Positions 31,796 through 41,300 of a stretch of 64,000 nucleotides of DNA are shown here, in pieces. The first letter of the stretch is position 1. Each line of letters begins with the position of its first letter. The position numbers were made by a program, and so were the translations under genes. The notes beneath the pieces were generated by a model. That model did not search any database. It worked only from the letters and a program-made list of their open reading frames with translations, and was not told where the DNA came from. The stretch is from Ruminococcus sp. (GTDB taxonomy: Bacteria; Bacillota; Clostridia; Oscillospirales; Acutalibacteraceae), in contig JAFTGL010000005.1 of NCBI GenBank assembly GCA_017457955.1, positions 62,001 to 126,000 on the forward strand, in the 5' to 3' direction.

Positions 31796-32707
31796 TCAAG
31801 GCTTTGGTATAATGATATCAAAAGCCTTGGGAACTACCGTGATCACGGGGTCTTTCATCACGAACATCTCGCCGTCGATACCGATTTTGATATCGCCGCG
31901 GTTATCGAGCTTCAGCTCGCGGCATTTTTCATGCAGAATAAAGTTCTTTGCCTTGGGATGGTCGATATGCTCGCCCCTTGTGAACGACCCCATCAGCCAC
32001 GCGAAATAGGTGATCGGCACGGTCGGTATCGCCATGAAGTCGATCAGCCCGTCACTAAGCTCCGCGTAGGGAGTCGCCTTGATACCGCCGCCGTAAAATT
32101 TGCCCTTTGCGGCAACGGCTAACATCTGACTTTTGAAGCCGTCGGCGACAGGGATCATCCTGCCGTCGGCGAAAGGAGTGAAGGTATGTTTTCTCTTTGT
32201 GATCAGGCACTGCACGATGGCGAGCTTGTACGCAAGCGGTCCCGACATCAGCGGCCAGCGTTTATTCTTCTGCGCGCGGTCGGCGACCTCACAGTCGTAG
32301 CCAACCGAAATAACGTTGAGGGCATATCTGTCCTCACATTTCAAAAGGTCGACCCTGACGGTATCGCCTTCGGTCATCTTCCTGAGGTCTAAAAAGTCCT
32401 CTGTCTTTCCGGGAAGCGAACGTACATAGTCGTTGCCCGTGCCGACGGGGATCACGCCCAGAGACACGTTGTCAAAGCCTAAGAGTCCATGCAGCGCTTC
32501 ATTCGCCGTGCCGTCGCCGCCGCTGGCGTATACGCGCAGCTCCCCGCCCTTCTCCGCATAGCGGCGGGCGATCTTCGTCGCGTCGTCCTTGCCTTTGGTA
32601 AACTCGATGACAGTATCCGGCAGGTTTAATGCCTCGATCTGCGCTTTCAGCTCAGGGGTAGAATCCTTTGTACCCGCGAACGCATTGAGAATGAACAGAT
32701 GTGTCAT
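31796..32707 (-). CDS. diacylglycerol-kinase-family lipid kinase (YegS/DgkB-like)
   Basis: The 303-residue cytosolic enzyme begins with the NAD-kinase-like fold (FILNAFAGTKDSTPEL; ASGGDGTANEALHGLLG, the GGDGT nucleotide motif; VIPVGTGNDYVRSL). It continues with the beta-sandwich lipid domain (NVISVGYDCEVADRA, AVAAKGKFYGGGIKATPYAE, GEMFVMKD). It phosphorylates diacylglycerol or a related lipid, recycling lipid released during lipoteichoic acid synthesis. It overlaps the Maf gene by 4 bp and precedes the SGNH hydrolase. Family assignment is firm; lipid specificity is not. Confidence 0.93.
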   Translation of the reverse strand: MTHLFILNAFAGTKDSTPELKAQIEALNLPDTVIEFTKGKDDATKIARRYAEKGGELRVYASGGDGTANEALHGLLGFDNVSLGVIPVGTGNDYVRSLPGKTEDFLDLRKMTEGDTVRVDLLKCEDRYALNVISVGYDCEVADRAQKNKRWPLMSGPLAYKLAIVQCLITKRKHTFTPFADGRMIPVADGFKSQMLAVAAKGKFYGGGIKATPYAELSDGLIDFMAIPTVPITYFAWLMGSFTRGEHIDHPKAKNFILHEKCRELKLDNRGDIKIGIDGEMFVMKDPVITVVPKAFDIIIPKP

Positions 32708-33294
32708 ACCGTTTCTCCTTTAATATGTGTCTGCAGTGCGCCGAAATTCATCAGTTCTCTCTTGAGCCGTCCGACAGGGAGCCCCATAATGTTGAAAAAA
32801 TCGCCCTCGATACGCCTGACCAGCACAGAACCTCTGCCCTGTATGCCGTAGGCGCCCGCCTTGTCAAAAGGCTCGCCGGTAGCGATATATTCTGTCATTT
32901 CCCTGTCACTGAGAGGATAGAACTCGACGCGCGTCGTATCGGAAAAAGAGATGTGGCGGCCGCCCTGATAAACAGAACAGCCCGTCACGACGGTATGCAC
33001 CTTTCCCGAAAGCGCGCGCAGCATGCGCATCGCGTCGTCCTTGTCCCGCGGCTTGCCGAGAACCTCGCCGTCGAGGATGACTACGGTGTCCGCGCCGATG
33101 ACCACCTCGTCGGGATGGCTTTCGGCAACCGCCCTCGCTTTGATGTCCGACAGATATACAGGCGCTTTTTCGGGCGCGATACCCTCGGGCAATATCTCCT
33201 CGACCTCGGATACGATCACTCTGAAATCGTCGGTGATATTGTGCAAAAGCTCCTGCCTGCGCGGGGATTTTGACGCTAAGATCATACTGCTCAC
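32704..33294 (-). CDS. maf: Maf-family nucleotide pyrophosphatase
   Basis: The 196-residue protein has the Maf signature LASKSPRRQELL at the N-terminus, EEILPEGIAPEKAPVYLSD, EVVIGADTVVILDGEVLGKP with the catalytic acidic residue, and KAGAYGIQGRGSVLVRRIEG. Maf proteins hydrolyse nucleoside triphosphates, including modified pyrimidines, to monophosphates and affect division arrest in Bacillus. The upstream region 33295-33634 has no gene. It is translationally coupled (4-bp overlap) to the lipid kinase gene. Confidence 0.95.
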   Translation of the reverse strand: MSSMILASKSPRRQELLHNITDDFRVIVSEVEEILPEGIAPEKAPVYLSDIKARAVAESHPDEVVIGADTVVILDGEVLGKPRDKDDAMRMLRALSGKVHTVVTGCSVYQGGRHISFSDTTRVEFYPLSDREMTEYIATGEPFDKAGAYGIQGRGSVLVRRIEGDFFNIMGLPVGRLKRELMNFGALQTHIKGETV

Positions 33295-33634
33295 AGCTCT
33301 CCTGAACCTTGTTCCTTAGTGCGCGCGCCTGCGTTTTCTGCGGGTTTCGGTCCTTTTATAGACCGTAAAGAACCGCTGCGGCCGCGCTATCATTCCTATG
33401 ATAGCACAAAACGCGTAAAAAATAAACAAAAAAATACAAAAATTCAACATACCTTTCACATCCTGCCGCGGGAGGTCTCCCTCAGATTACGGGATCTCTC
33501 TCCCGCAATCCTATGATAGCAGAATGTTTGTCCCATAAACGGGACTCTGGGCACGTGTGCCCGCGCGGGGCACACGTGCCCTTTTATTATGTTACTCTCG
33601 CGTGTGCTTTATCAATAGGTCACCCTATACCGTC
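33295..33634. other. intergenic region with several dyads
   Basis: No gene is visible. It contains gctatcat-4-atgatagc (33386-33405), a second cctatgatagca at about 33508-33520, and cggga/tcccg. A strong GC-rich hairpin lies at 33549-33581. The repeated cctatgatagca may be a regulator site for the divergently spaced flanking operons; this is not proven. Confidence 0.45.
33549..33585 (+). terminator. strong GC-rich hairpin with T tract
   Basis: A perfect 14-bp stem gggcacgtgtgccc with its complement and a 5-nt loop, followed by TTTT on the plus strand. The neighbouring genes run on the minus strand, so the orientation is unexpected. Confidence 0.65.
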
Positions 33635-34642
33635 TTATTCGTATTGTCTCGATACACTGTCAAGATACTCTCTGAACTCGGTCTTTGCCGATTTCGGCGA
33701 GACGATCTTCACCTTGTCGCCGAATGAGAACAGCCATCCGAAGAACTGCGGCGACAGCATGACCTCGGTGCTCACGGTAAAGGTGCCGTCGCTGTGCGGC
33801 TGGATGAACACCTTGTCCGAGAAGCGGTCGACCACCACGCCGATCAGACTGTCGTCAAAGCGCAGCTTCACGCTGACGGTCTCGCCGCCGTACATGCCGA
33901 ACACCTGCTTGGTGTACACCGCAAGGTCAAATTTATCCACCGCCTTGGTGCTGTCGGCACGCGTCTCCTCGACGGAGATATCCTCCATTTTATCGACGCG
34001 GAAATGCTTGAGCGTATCCGCCTCTTTATCGTAGGCGATCAGATAGTAGTTTTCATCGTCCCACGTCAGCGCCTTCGGCGTCAGCAGATAGCGCATGCCG
34101 TCGTGGCGGCGCACCTTGACGACCTTCTTCACGCCCGTGCGGGATACCGCCCACTGGTTATAATAGAAGCCGATCTTCTTCTTATTATTGATCGCGCGGT
34201 TGATACTGTCGATATTGCGGTAGATGTCCTCGTTCTGGTTTTTCACGCGGTTGGCGACGATCACCTGACGGTGCAGCTCCTTCGCCTGATTCTCGGAGGT
34301 CAGCGTCTCGATCTTGCGGATCAGCTCACGGCTCTTTTTCAGGGTGATAAACTTCGAGCTTTGCACCGCGTCGATCAGCAACTTGATTTCTTCGAGCGTA
34401 AAGTCGCGGGACACCAGACTGAACAGCGAGATCTTGCCGACCTTTGACTTGACGATGTCGAAGCCGAAATCTCTCAGGCACTCGATGTCGCTGTAGATAC
34501 TTTTTCTCTCGGCGGCAATGCCGTATTCCTCTAAGTATTCGATGATATCCGCGACGGTCACACCGTAGTCGTCGTCGGTTTTCTCCATGAAGAACTTCAT
34601 GATGTATAAGAGCTTTTGTTTCTGCTTCGGATTCTTAGGCAT
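33635..34642 (-). CDS. WYL-domain transcriptional regulator (YafY/DeoR-like)
   Basis: In this 335-residue protein the N-terminus holds a winged helix (TVADIIEYLEEYGIAAERKS, IYSDIECLRDFGFDIV). The middle has the WYL fold (KKIGFYYNQWAV, RYLLTPKALTWDDENYYLIAY, HFRVDKMEDISVEE) and the C-terminus a WCX-type extension (VKLRFDDSLIGVVVDRF, LSPQFFGWLFSFGDKVKIV). WYL domains bind nucleic acid or nucleotide ligands and control defence or stress genes. It lies 31 bp downstream of a convergently oriented permease stop on the same strand, so the permease and regulator could be one operon. Confidence 0.92.
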   Translation of the reverse strand: MPKNPKQKQKLLYIMKFFMEKTDDDYGVTVADIIEYLEEYGIAAERKSIYSDIECLRDFGFDIVKSKVGKISLFSLVSRDFTLEEIKLLIDAVQSSKFITLKKSRELIRKIETLTSENQAKELHRQVIVANRVKNQNEDIYRNIDSINRAINNKKKIGFYYNQWAVSRTGVKKVVKVRRHDGMRYLLTPKALTWDDENYYLIAYDKEADTLKHFRVDKMEDISVEETRADSTKAVDKFDLAVYTKQVFGMYGGETVSVKLRFDDSLIGVVVDRFSDKVFIQPHSDGTFTVSTEVMLSPQFFGWLFSFGDKVKIVSPKSAKTEFREYLDSVSRQYE

Positions 34643-34673
34643 AGCAATTCCTTTCCATGTATATAAACTGTTT

Positions 34674-35603
34674 TTATCCTAATAAATATTGTGTAAGACC
34701 CACGACGAGCGGCATAGTCAAAAACGAGAACAGCGCCGACGCCGAGACGATCCCCGCGCTGAGCTCCGTATCATGCCCGTACTTTGTCGACATCATCGTC
34801 GTGAACGCCGCTACAGGCGCGCTGACCGCGATCACCGTCGCCGTCGTGACGGTCGCGTCGATCTTCAACAGCACCATCACGCCCATCACCGCGAGCGGTA
34901 TCAGGATCAGGCGAAACGCCATCGCGATATACGCGTCTTTATCGGTGAGCACCCTTCTGAGCTTCGCGTGCACGAGATGGTAGCCGATCACCAGCATCGG
35001 CACAGGGGTATTCAGCGCTGCGAGCATGCTGACAGGCTGAGCGATCACGGTCGGCAGCTTTACCGAAAACGCAAAGAGGATGATCCCGATGACCGTGCCG
35101 ATGATCCCGGGGTTGACGATCGCCTTCAAAGCGGATCGCAGCTCCCTCTGGCGGCTCATCGTCAGAAGTCCGTACGTCCACATGAAGATGTTGAACATCG
35201 CCACATATGCCGCACCGTAAAAAACGCCGTCGTCGCCGAGGATTGCCTGCTGCAAAGGCAGCGCCATGAAGCCGCAGTTAGAAAACACCACCGAGAACTT
35301 CAGCACTACGCCGCGGTCGATATCCTTCTTCCTGTATAACAGCTCCGCTGTCAGCACCGAAAAGCCCAGCGCCAAAAACGCCGCGAGCAGCGCGATCAGC
35401 AGACCGCTCAGCATCTCGGGCTGATACTCCCGCTGAAAGGCATTGACGATCACACAGGGAGTCACGGCGTACAGCACGACGTCCGTCATCGTCTTTGAAC
35501 CGCTCTCGGTGATCAGTCCGCATTTTGTCAGCACGACGCCGACCGCGATCAGCACGAACAGCACCAGCACCTGTGTGCCGACGTCAAGAAACGAGCCGAG
35601 CAT
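34674..35603 (-). CDS. AEC-family permease (auxin efflux carrier/malate type)
   Basis: I start at the ATG at 35603, 7 nt after an excellent ggggaggga; the upstream in-frame residues are non-coding in character. The 309-residue protein has ten hydrophobic segments in two halves, with PCVIVNAFQRE and NCGFMALPLQQAILGDDG in the first half. In the second half are NPGIIGTVIGIILF and APVAAFTTMMSTKYG, the discontinuous-helix motifs of AEC carriers. Bacterial members transport dicarboxylates such as malate or malonate; substrate here is unknown. The WYL regulator follows on the same strand 31 bp away. Confidence 0.9.
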   Translation of the reverse strand: MLGSFLDVGTQVLVLFVLIAVGVVLTKCGLITESGSKTMTDVVLYAVTPCVIVNAFQREYQPEMLSGLLIALLAAFLALGFSVLTAELLYRKKDIDRGVVLKFSVVFSNCGFMALPLQQAILGDDGVFYGAAYVAMFNIFMWTYGLLTMSRQRELRSALKAIVNPGIIGTVIGIILFAFSVKLPTVIAQPVSMLAALNTPVPMLVIGYHLVHAKLRRVLTDKDAYIAMAFRLILIPLAVMGVMVLLKIDATVTTATVIAVSAPVAAFTTMMSTKYGHDTELSAGIVSASALFSFLTMPLVVGLTQYLLG

Positions 35604-36012
35604 CCTATCCCTCCCCGCAATGTATAGAGTCCGTATTTTTGTACTCAATCATTATATCAGCCGATGAAAAGAATTGCAACCGTTTCATTGTAGAAAGATC
35701 ACATTATTTCACGCAGAAAATGTTCAACATGTCCAAGTCCCGATTATTACCCTGTGAAATTCCACAAATCTATCGCTGGTTTTTGTGAAAACCGCAGAGC
35801 AAAAAACAGCCATTCTGCGATTTTGCGCAAAAATTATCCGTCAACAATACCGACAAACTCCGATTCCGTTCACCCGCATTTGTATAAACAAACAAAAATC
35901 TCAGAATCGTTTGACAACCGCATTTTTGACAGATATAATACAAGCTGTAAGCAGATAACAAAGCAACTGCTTTAAGAATATTTTTCTAATCTACAGAAAG
36001 AAGGATTTAAAA
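35604..36012 (+). promoter_or_regulatory. divergent intergenic region; consensus promoter at 35911-35939
   Basis: The only strong signal is TTGACA (35911-35916), 17-nt spacer, TATAAT (35934-35939), a perfect sigma-A promoter for the Lys/Ala-rich protein. No gene or stable structure is seen in 35640-35900. Confidence 0.85.
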
Positions 36013-36381
36013 ATGGCAACTACTAAGAAGACCACCGCAAAGGCTGAGACTAAGACAGCCGCTAAGAAAACCGTAGCTAAGGCTGAGACCAAGACCGCTG
36101 CTAAGAAGACCGAGACCAAGGCTGCCGCTGCTAAGGCTGCTAAGGCTGAGACCAAGACTGCTGCTAAGAAGCCTGCTGCTAAGAAGGCTGAGCCCAAGTT
36201 CGATCTCTACATCCAGTTCGGCGGCGCTACCGTTTCCGTAAAGGACATCGAGAAGAACGTTAAGAAGGTAGTTAAGGGCAAGAAGGCTTACACCGTTTAC
36301 GTTAAGCCCGAAGAGAGCAAGGCTTACATCGTTGCTGACGGCGAGACCACCGGCATGGATGTATTCTTCGTAGCTGACTAA
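36013..36381 (+). CDS. Lys/Ala-rich histone-like N-terminus fused to a DUF6465 domain
   Basis: The 122-residue product has an N-terminal ~60 residues made of KAETKTAAKK-type repeats, like eukaryotic H1-tail or bacterial HU-tail sequences, strongly basic. The C-terminal ~60 residues (KFDLYIQFGGATVSVKDIEK, KKAYTVYVKPEESKAYIVAD) form the compact DUF6465 beta domain widespread in gut Firmicutes. Codon choice is extreme (AAG for Lys, GCT for Ala), and a perfect promoter and agaagga ribosome site precede it, all signs of very high expression. DNA or RNA binding is a sensible inference from the tail; a direct function is not established. A terminator follows. Confidence 0.85.
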   Translation: MATTKKTTAKAETKTAAKKTVAKAETKTAAKKTETKAAAAKAAKAETKTAAKKPAAKKAEPKFDLYIQFGGATVSVKDIEKNVKKVVKGKKAYTVYVKPEESKAYIVADGETTGMDVFFVAD

Positions 36382-36413
36382 TCAACTACTCAAAAAAAGC
36401 AAAGCAAACAACG

Positions 36414-36437
36414 GCGAGGATGTATTCCTCGCTTTTT
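36414..36437 (+). terminator. terminator after the DUF6465 gene
   Basis: gcgagga-5-tcctcgc stem followed by TTTTT. Confidence 0.9.
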
Positions 36438-36507
36438 GTTTTGATTACCCGCGTTTTTTAACAGAAAATGAAAATATCAAAATAGTATGGAAATTTTCTG
36501 ATACATG

Positions 36508-36516
36508 TGTTATAAT
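36508..36516 (+). promoter_or_regulatory. extended -10 promoter of the lipoprotein gene
   Basis: TGTTATAAT with no clear -35, 30 bp upstream of the ATG. Confidence 0.55.
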
Positions 36517-36546
36517 AACGTTATCCAAAAATTAGGAGGAACAAAA

Positions 36547-36912
36547 ATGAAAACTTTTACCAGAGTTATTGCTGTCGTAATGCTGGTCGCTGTGATCGCG
36601 ACACTGATGGCAGCCTGCAAGAAGGAAGACTCTAAGGGTATTATCGACCAGGGTCTCGTCGGCACATGGACCGATGAGACGGCAGGCACCACCTGGACCT
36701 TCAACGATGACTACACCTGCAGCCTGACCAACGGACCCGACGGCTTCAGCGGCACCGGTACCTATAAGATCGAAACCGCGGACAACGGCAAAATCGATAT
36801 CACACTCGAGGGCTGGGACGGCATGAAGCACTTCACCTATACCGCTACCGAGAAGGTGGTCGATCTCGAGACCACCGAGGAAGAGTATTGCTTCTACGGC
36901 AAAAAGCAGTAA
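36547..36912 (+). CDS. small secreted lipoprotein
   Basis: The ATG at 36547 follows aggagga; the upstream in-frame start is inside the promoter. The 121-residue product has a lipoprotein signal peptide MKTFTRVIAVVMLVAVIATL ending in the lipobox MAAC. A short linker and a lipocalin-like/DUF5640-type beta domain follow (LVGTWTDETAGTTWTFNDDY, GTGTYKIETADNGKIDITLE). It would be anchored to the outer face of the membrane. Such domains have no assigned function. It is monocistronic with its own promoter and terminator. Confidence 0.88.
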   Translation: MKTFTRVIAVVMLVAVIATLMAACKKEDSKGIIDQGLVGTWTDETAGTTWTFNDDYTCSLTNGPDGFSGTGTYKIETADNGKIDITLEGWDGMKHFTYTATEKVVDLETTEEEYCFYGKKQ

Positions 36913-36930
36913 AACCACTCAAAACGCAAC

Positions 36931-36959
36931 AAAGGGACTGTCACTGACAGTCCCTTTTC
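36931..36959. terminator. bidirectional terminator between lipoprotein and hyuA
   Basis: A 13-bp perfect stem (aaagggactgtca and complement) with a 1-nt nominal loop, flanked by A's and T's, so it serves both converging genes. Confidence 0.88.
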
Positions 36960-36974
36960 TCATGCTTGTTATCT

Positions 36975-38357
36975 TTATACTAAACTGTTTTTACCGCGGC
37001 TGACGTATTTACCGCTGTGCTCCAACACGACCTCGCCGTCGTGATAGACGAGTCTGCCGCGCAGGAATACTTTTTCGACCCCGCCGACGGTACGCGTCCC
37101 CTCAAAGGGATCATAACCGCACTTTCCGTGATCGGTCGCTGCGCTGATCCTGCCGTGACCTCTCGGGTCAAAGACGACGATGTCCGCGTCAGAGCCCGCC
37201 TTCAACGCGCCCTTCTTCGGATACATACCGTAGAGCCGCGCGGGATTCTCGCTGAGATACGCGCACATCTGCTGTAGGGATAAGCGGCGCTTTTTCACGC
37301 CGTAGGTATACATGAGGATCGCCCGCGTCTCCACACCGGGCATGCCGTTGGGGATCTTCGTAAAGTCCCCCTCCCCCGCCCGCTTCTGCTCTAAGGTAAA
37401 GGAGCAGTGGTCGGTGCTGACGGTGTTTAGCTGATTCGCTTTCAACGCGTCCCACAGCGCCTGATTATCCTCAGGCTTTCTCAGCGGCGGTGAGCAGACG
37501 TATTTCGCACTGTCGTCAAAAGGCTTCTGATAGACGCTGTCGTCGAGCAGGAGATACTGCGGACAGGTCTCGGCGTACACCTTCACGCCGTTTTTTCTTG
37601 CGCGGAGCACTTCCTCACACCCCGCCTTTGTGCTCAGGTGCACCACGATGCACGGCGCGTCGGCGGCTTTCGCGATGCTTAAAAAACGGTTCACCGCCTC
37701 AGCCTCGGTATAATCGGGACGGGTCAGCGGATGGTAAGCGGGTGAAACATTGCCGTCTTTGATCGCTTTTTCACGGAGCTTTCCGACGATCGCGGAGTTC
37801 TCACAGTGACAGCCCACGATACCGCCGTATTTCTTCAGCTCGGTCATCAGCTCCAATATCGCGCGGTCGCTCAGCTCCATCGCGTCATAGATCATGTAGA
37901 CCTTGAAGGACGTCACGCCCTGCTCAAACATCGCGGGCAGTTCTTCCCTGACGTCCTCGCGCCAGTCGGAGATCGCCATATGAAAGGCGTAGTCACAGCT
38001 GGAGTTCGCGAACGCCTTCATGTGCCAGTTGTTCAGCGCGTCGGTGAGTGTCTCGCCCTTGTTCTGGGTCGCGAAATCCACCACCGTGGTCACGCCGCCC
38101 GCCAAAGCGGCTTTTGAACCGCCGTCAAAATCATCGGCGGTGACGGTATCGCTGACCTCGAGGTCAAAGTGGGTATGCGCGTCGATAAAGCCGGGAAAAA
38201 TCAGCTTCCCGCTGACGTCGATGACCTGCGCCTCAGCTTGCAGGTGTCTGCCGACCGCGACGATCTTCTCGCCCGAGATCAGCACATCCGCTCGCTTTGT
38301 TCCGCGGGACGACACCAGCGTACCGCCCTTTAATAATATCTTCTTCAATGGTATCAC
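36975..38357 (-). CDS. hyuA: dihydropyrimidinase/hydantoinase-family amidohydrolase
   Basis: The start is GTG at 38357 (or TTG at 38348, better spaced from agaagtg). The 460-residue enzyme shows the cyclic-amidohydrolase metal site: GFIDAHTHFDLEVS, the carboxylated lysine in TSFKVYMIYD, VGCHCENSAIV, VHLSTKAGCE, STDHCSFT. It would open a hydantoin-, dihydropyrimidine- or allantoin-like ring. It follows ygfK by 3 bp and ssnA further upstream, the arrangement of the E. coli hyuA-ygfK-ssnA locus that has been implicated in anaerobic purine/urate degradation. That context suggests a ring-opened purine intermediate as substrate rather than a pyrimidine. Confidence 0.93.
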   Translation of the reverse strand: MIPLKKILLKGGTLVSSRGTKRADVLISGEKIVAVGRHLQAEAQVIDVSGKLIFPGFIDAHTHFDLEVSDTVTADDFDGGSKAALAGGVTTVVDFATQNKGETLTDALNNWHMKAFANSSCDYAFHMAISDWREDVREELPAMFEQGVTSFKVYMIYDAMELSDRAILELMTELKKYGGIVGCHCENSAIVGKLREKAIKDGNVSPAYHPLTRPDYTEAEAVNRFLSIAKAADAPCIVVHLSTKAGCEEVLRARKNGVKVYAETCPQYLLLDDSVYQKPFDDSAKYVCSPPLRKPEDNQALWDALKANQLNTVSTDHCSFTLEQKRAGEGDFTKIPNGMPGVETRAILMYTYGVKKRRLSLQQMCAYLSENPARLYGMYPKKGALKAGSDADIVVFDPRGHGRISAATDHGKCGYDPFEGTRTVGGVEKVFLRGRLVYHDGEVVLEHSGKYVSRGKNSLV

Positions 38358-38360
38358 TTC

Positions 38361-41300
38361 TTATTTGTATAACTTCATGTTCCTGATGACCGTAAGGATC
38401 AGTACCTCTAAATCTTTGCACAAATCATTCGGTTTGTCAAGGTCGATCTCCTCAACCCGATCCAGTCTCACCCTGACGGTATGGTCGTCGAGGATCAAAA
38501 AGCCCTTTTGTCTGCTGACAAGAAAGCTCTCTTCATCCTCAAACAGCGTGAGCTTGTCGAGGTACGGCGCGGAATCGTAGGGGCAGAAGCTCCTGCAGTT
38601 GCCGCACTCGTTGCACAGACGGTCGATATGCAGGATCTCGCGTCTGCCGTCGGGCATGACGACCACCGCGTTCGCACGGTTGGGACATACGCTGACGCAG
38701 TTCTCGCAAACCGTATCGCAGCTCAGACAGCGGGAAATGATCGGGGACAGCGTCACGGGATCGCAGGTGCGCTTGTTCTCGATCGCCTCTTTCGGCGTCG
38801 GATAAGCGTCAAGCGGGATATCCATGACATACTTCTGCCCGATGATCTGGTCAGCCGCCTTCTGCGCGTCGGCGATACACTCGACTACGGTGCTCGGACC
38901 GCGGAAGCTGTCGCCGATATTATACACCTTCAAGCCGTCGATTTCGGTCAGGAAAGGTACTCTGCCGTTTTCAACCGCTTCAATTCCGTATTCATTGAAC
39001 AGCGTGTTGTCCACCTGCTCGCCGATCGCGGCGATCACCACGTCGGCGGGAATTTCTATCGTTTCATCGGTCGGTACAGGACTTCTTCTGCCGCTTTCGT
39101 CGGGATCGCCGAGCTTCATCACGGTGCACAGCAGCCTGCCGTCCTTCTGCTCGATCGGAGCGGCAAGTTCTGCAAACTCCACGCCCGCGGCGAGCGCTTC
39201 TCTGAGCTCCTCTTCATCGGCAGGCATATACTTTTTGGTGCGTCGGTAAACGATGGTGACCTTTTCTACGCCCTCAACGCGCTTTGCGGCGCGCGCGGCG
39301 TCCATCGCGGTATTGCCGCCGCCGATGACAGCGACGGCTTTTCCGAACAGCTCGTTGGTATACGCGCCGCTCTTGAACTTGCGCAAAAAGTCGAGCACGT
39401 TGACCACGTTGCCGCCGACACGCGGATCGCGCGCCTGATACGCGCCGATACCGCAGACGACCGCGCTGTAGCCGCGTTCTTTCATCTCAGCCATCGACGG
39501 AGCGGGGGTATTCAGCAGGATATTCACGCCCATCTTCTCGATCAGGGCGATATCCTTTTTCACAAAATATTCGGCAATGCGAAACTCGGGGATAATGCTG
39601 CGCACGATACCGCCCGCTTTGCTGTCCTTTTCAAAAACGTCTACCTCGATCCCCTCGCGGGCAAGGAAATATGCCGCGGACAATCCCGCCGCGCCCGCAC
39701 CGATCACGGCGACCTTTCTGCCGTCGGGAGCAGATTTTTCGATCTCCTGCATCAGCTCGTCATAGCCCTCGCAGGCGGCGATATATTTGATGTGCCGGAT
39801 ATCGATCGGCAGGAAGTTGTAGAAGTGGCGGGTACATCTGCTCATACAGCGGTGGGAGCAGATCAGACCCGTGGTAAACGGCAGGGGATTCTTCTGCGTG
39901 ATGACCTTCAGCGCCTCTTTATGCTTCTCCTCATCCACCAACCGCACATACTGCGGGATATCCTGATGAATCGGACAGCCGCCCTTGCACGGTGCGGTGT
40001 AACAGTCAAACAGCGGCACCTGCTCACCGTTCTTGCGGGACGGGAGCGTCTTGATCGGCTTTAAGAAATTCTTATGCTTCCGACAAGCCTTAGCAAGCTC
40101 CGCGATCTTCGCGGTATCGGTGCGGCTGAACGGCTCATATTTGCACAGACGGAGCGTATACGCCATCGGCGTCAGGCGTGAGTAGCCGCCCGGCTTTAAT
40201 AGCGTGGTCGCCACGGTGATCGGCCAGATACCCGCCTCAAACAGCTGGCGGATGTTGGTCTGGGAAGCGCCGCCCGAGAACGAGATCCGTAGCTTGCCGT
40301 CAAATTCCTCTGAAAAACGCCGCGCCATCTCTATGGTCAGATGGAACAGCGACCTGCCGCTCATGTACATTTCGTCACTCGGCAGTTCTGAGCGCGTAAC
40401 GTCTACAGGGAAGGTGTTAGAGAGCTTCACGCCGAACTCGAGACCCTTGCTCTGAGCAAGCGCCATCAGGCGGCGGAACATCGCGACAGCGTCCGCCCAC
40501 TGCAAATCCTCCTTGAAGTGGTGGTCGTCAAAGGCGACATAGTCAAAGCCCGCCTTGTCGAGGATCGCCCGCGCGTCCTCATAGCCCAGAATGGTGGGGT
40601 TGCACTTGACGAAGGTATTCAGCCCTTTTTCCGTGATCAGATAGGTCGCGATCCGCTCGATCTCATCGGGCGGACAGCCGTGCAGTGTCGACAGCGTCAC
40701 ACTGCGGCAGATACGCGGCGAAATGCCGTCGATCAGCTCTGTATACTCAGGGTAATATTCTTTTAAAGAATCAATACATTCTTTGAAAATCGGGCGGTCT
40801 GAAGCGTCCTTCAACCCCTCGATGAAGCGGTCGATCTTCTCGGACTTGATGCCCTCAAGGTCGTAGCCGACGCTCATGTTGAACACAAAGCCGTCGGACG
40901 CGCCGAGACCGAACGCGACGGAGACCACCTTCAGTACGCACCACGCCTTGACGTATTCCTCATACGCCTGCTCGACGGTCAGCTCCGTCGACCACTCGCA
41001 GTTGTAGCCCTCGTCGTCGGCGTTGATACACGGACGCGCGATACACTTCGCAAGGTCCTCGCCGTCCATCACCTGCACGGTTTTCAGCTCAAAGAACCTC
41101 GCGCCGCCGATGTAGGCGGAGATGATGTTCTGTGCCATCTGGGTGTGCGGACCCGCGGCGGGACCGAGCGGCACCTCGAGCTTCTCGCCGAAGATCGGCA
41201 GATACTTGTCCTCTTCCGTCTTCCCGCTGATCTCTTTGATACGGTTATCATAGCGGGATATCTTGAAGCCCTCGTGCACGCCGAAGGCGATGTTGTCCTT

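Noticed and set aside
38481-40064. 527-codon plus-strand frame opposite ygfK
   Set aside because: Composition (Arg, His, Asp, Val-rich) is typical of the reverse of a GC-rich gene; ygfK on the other strand has complete domain motifs.
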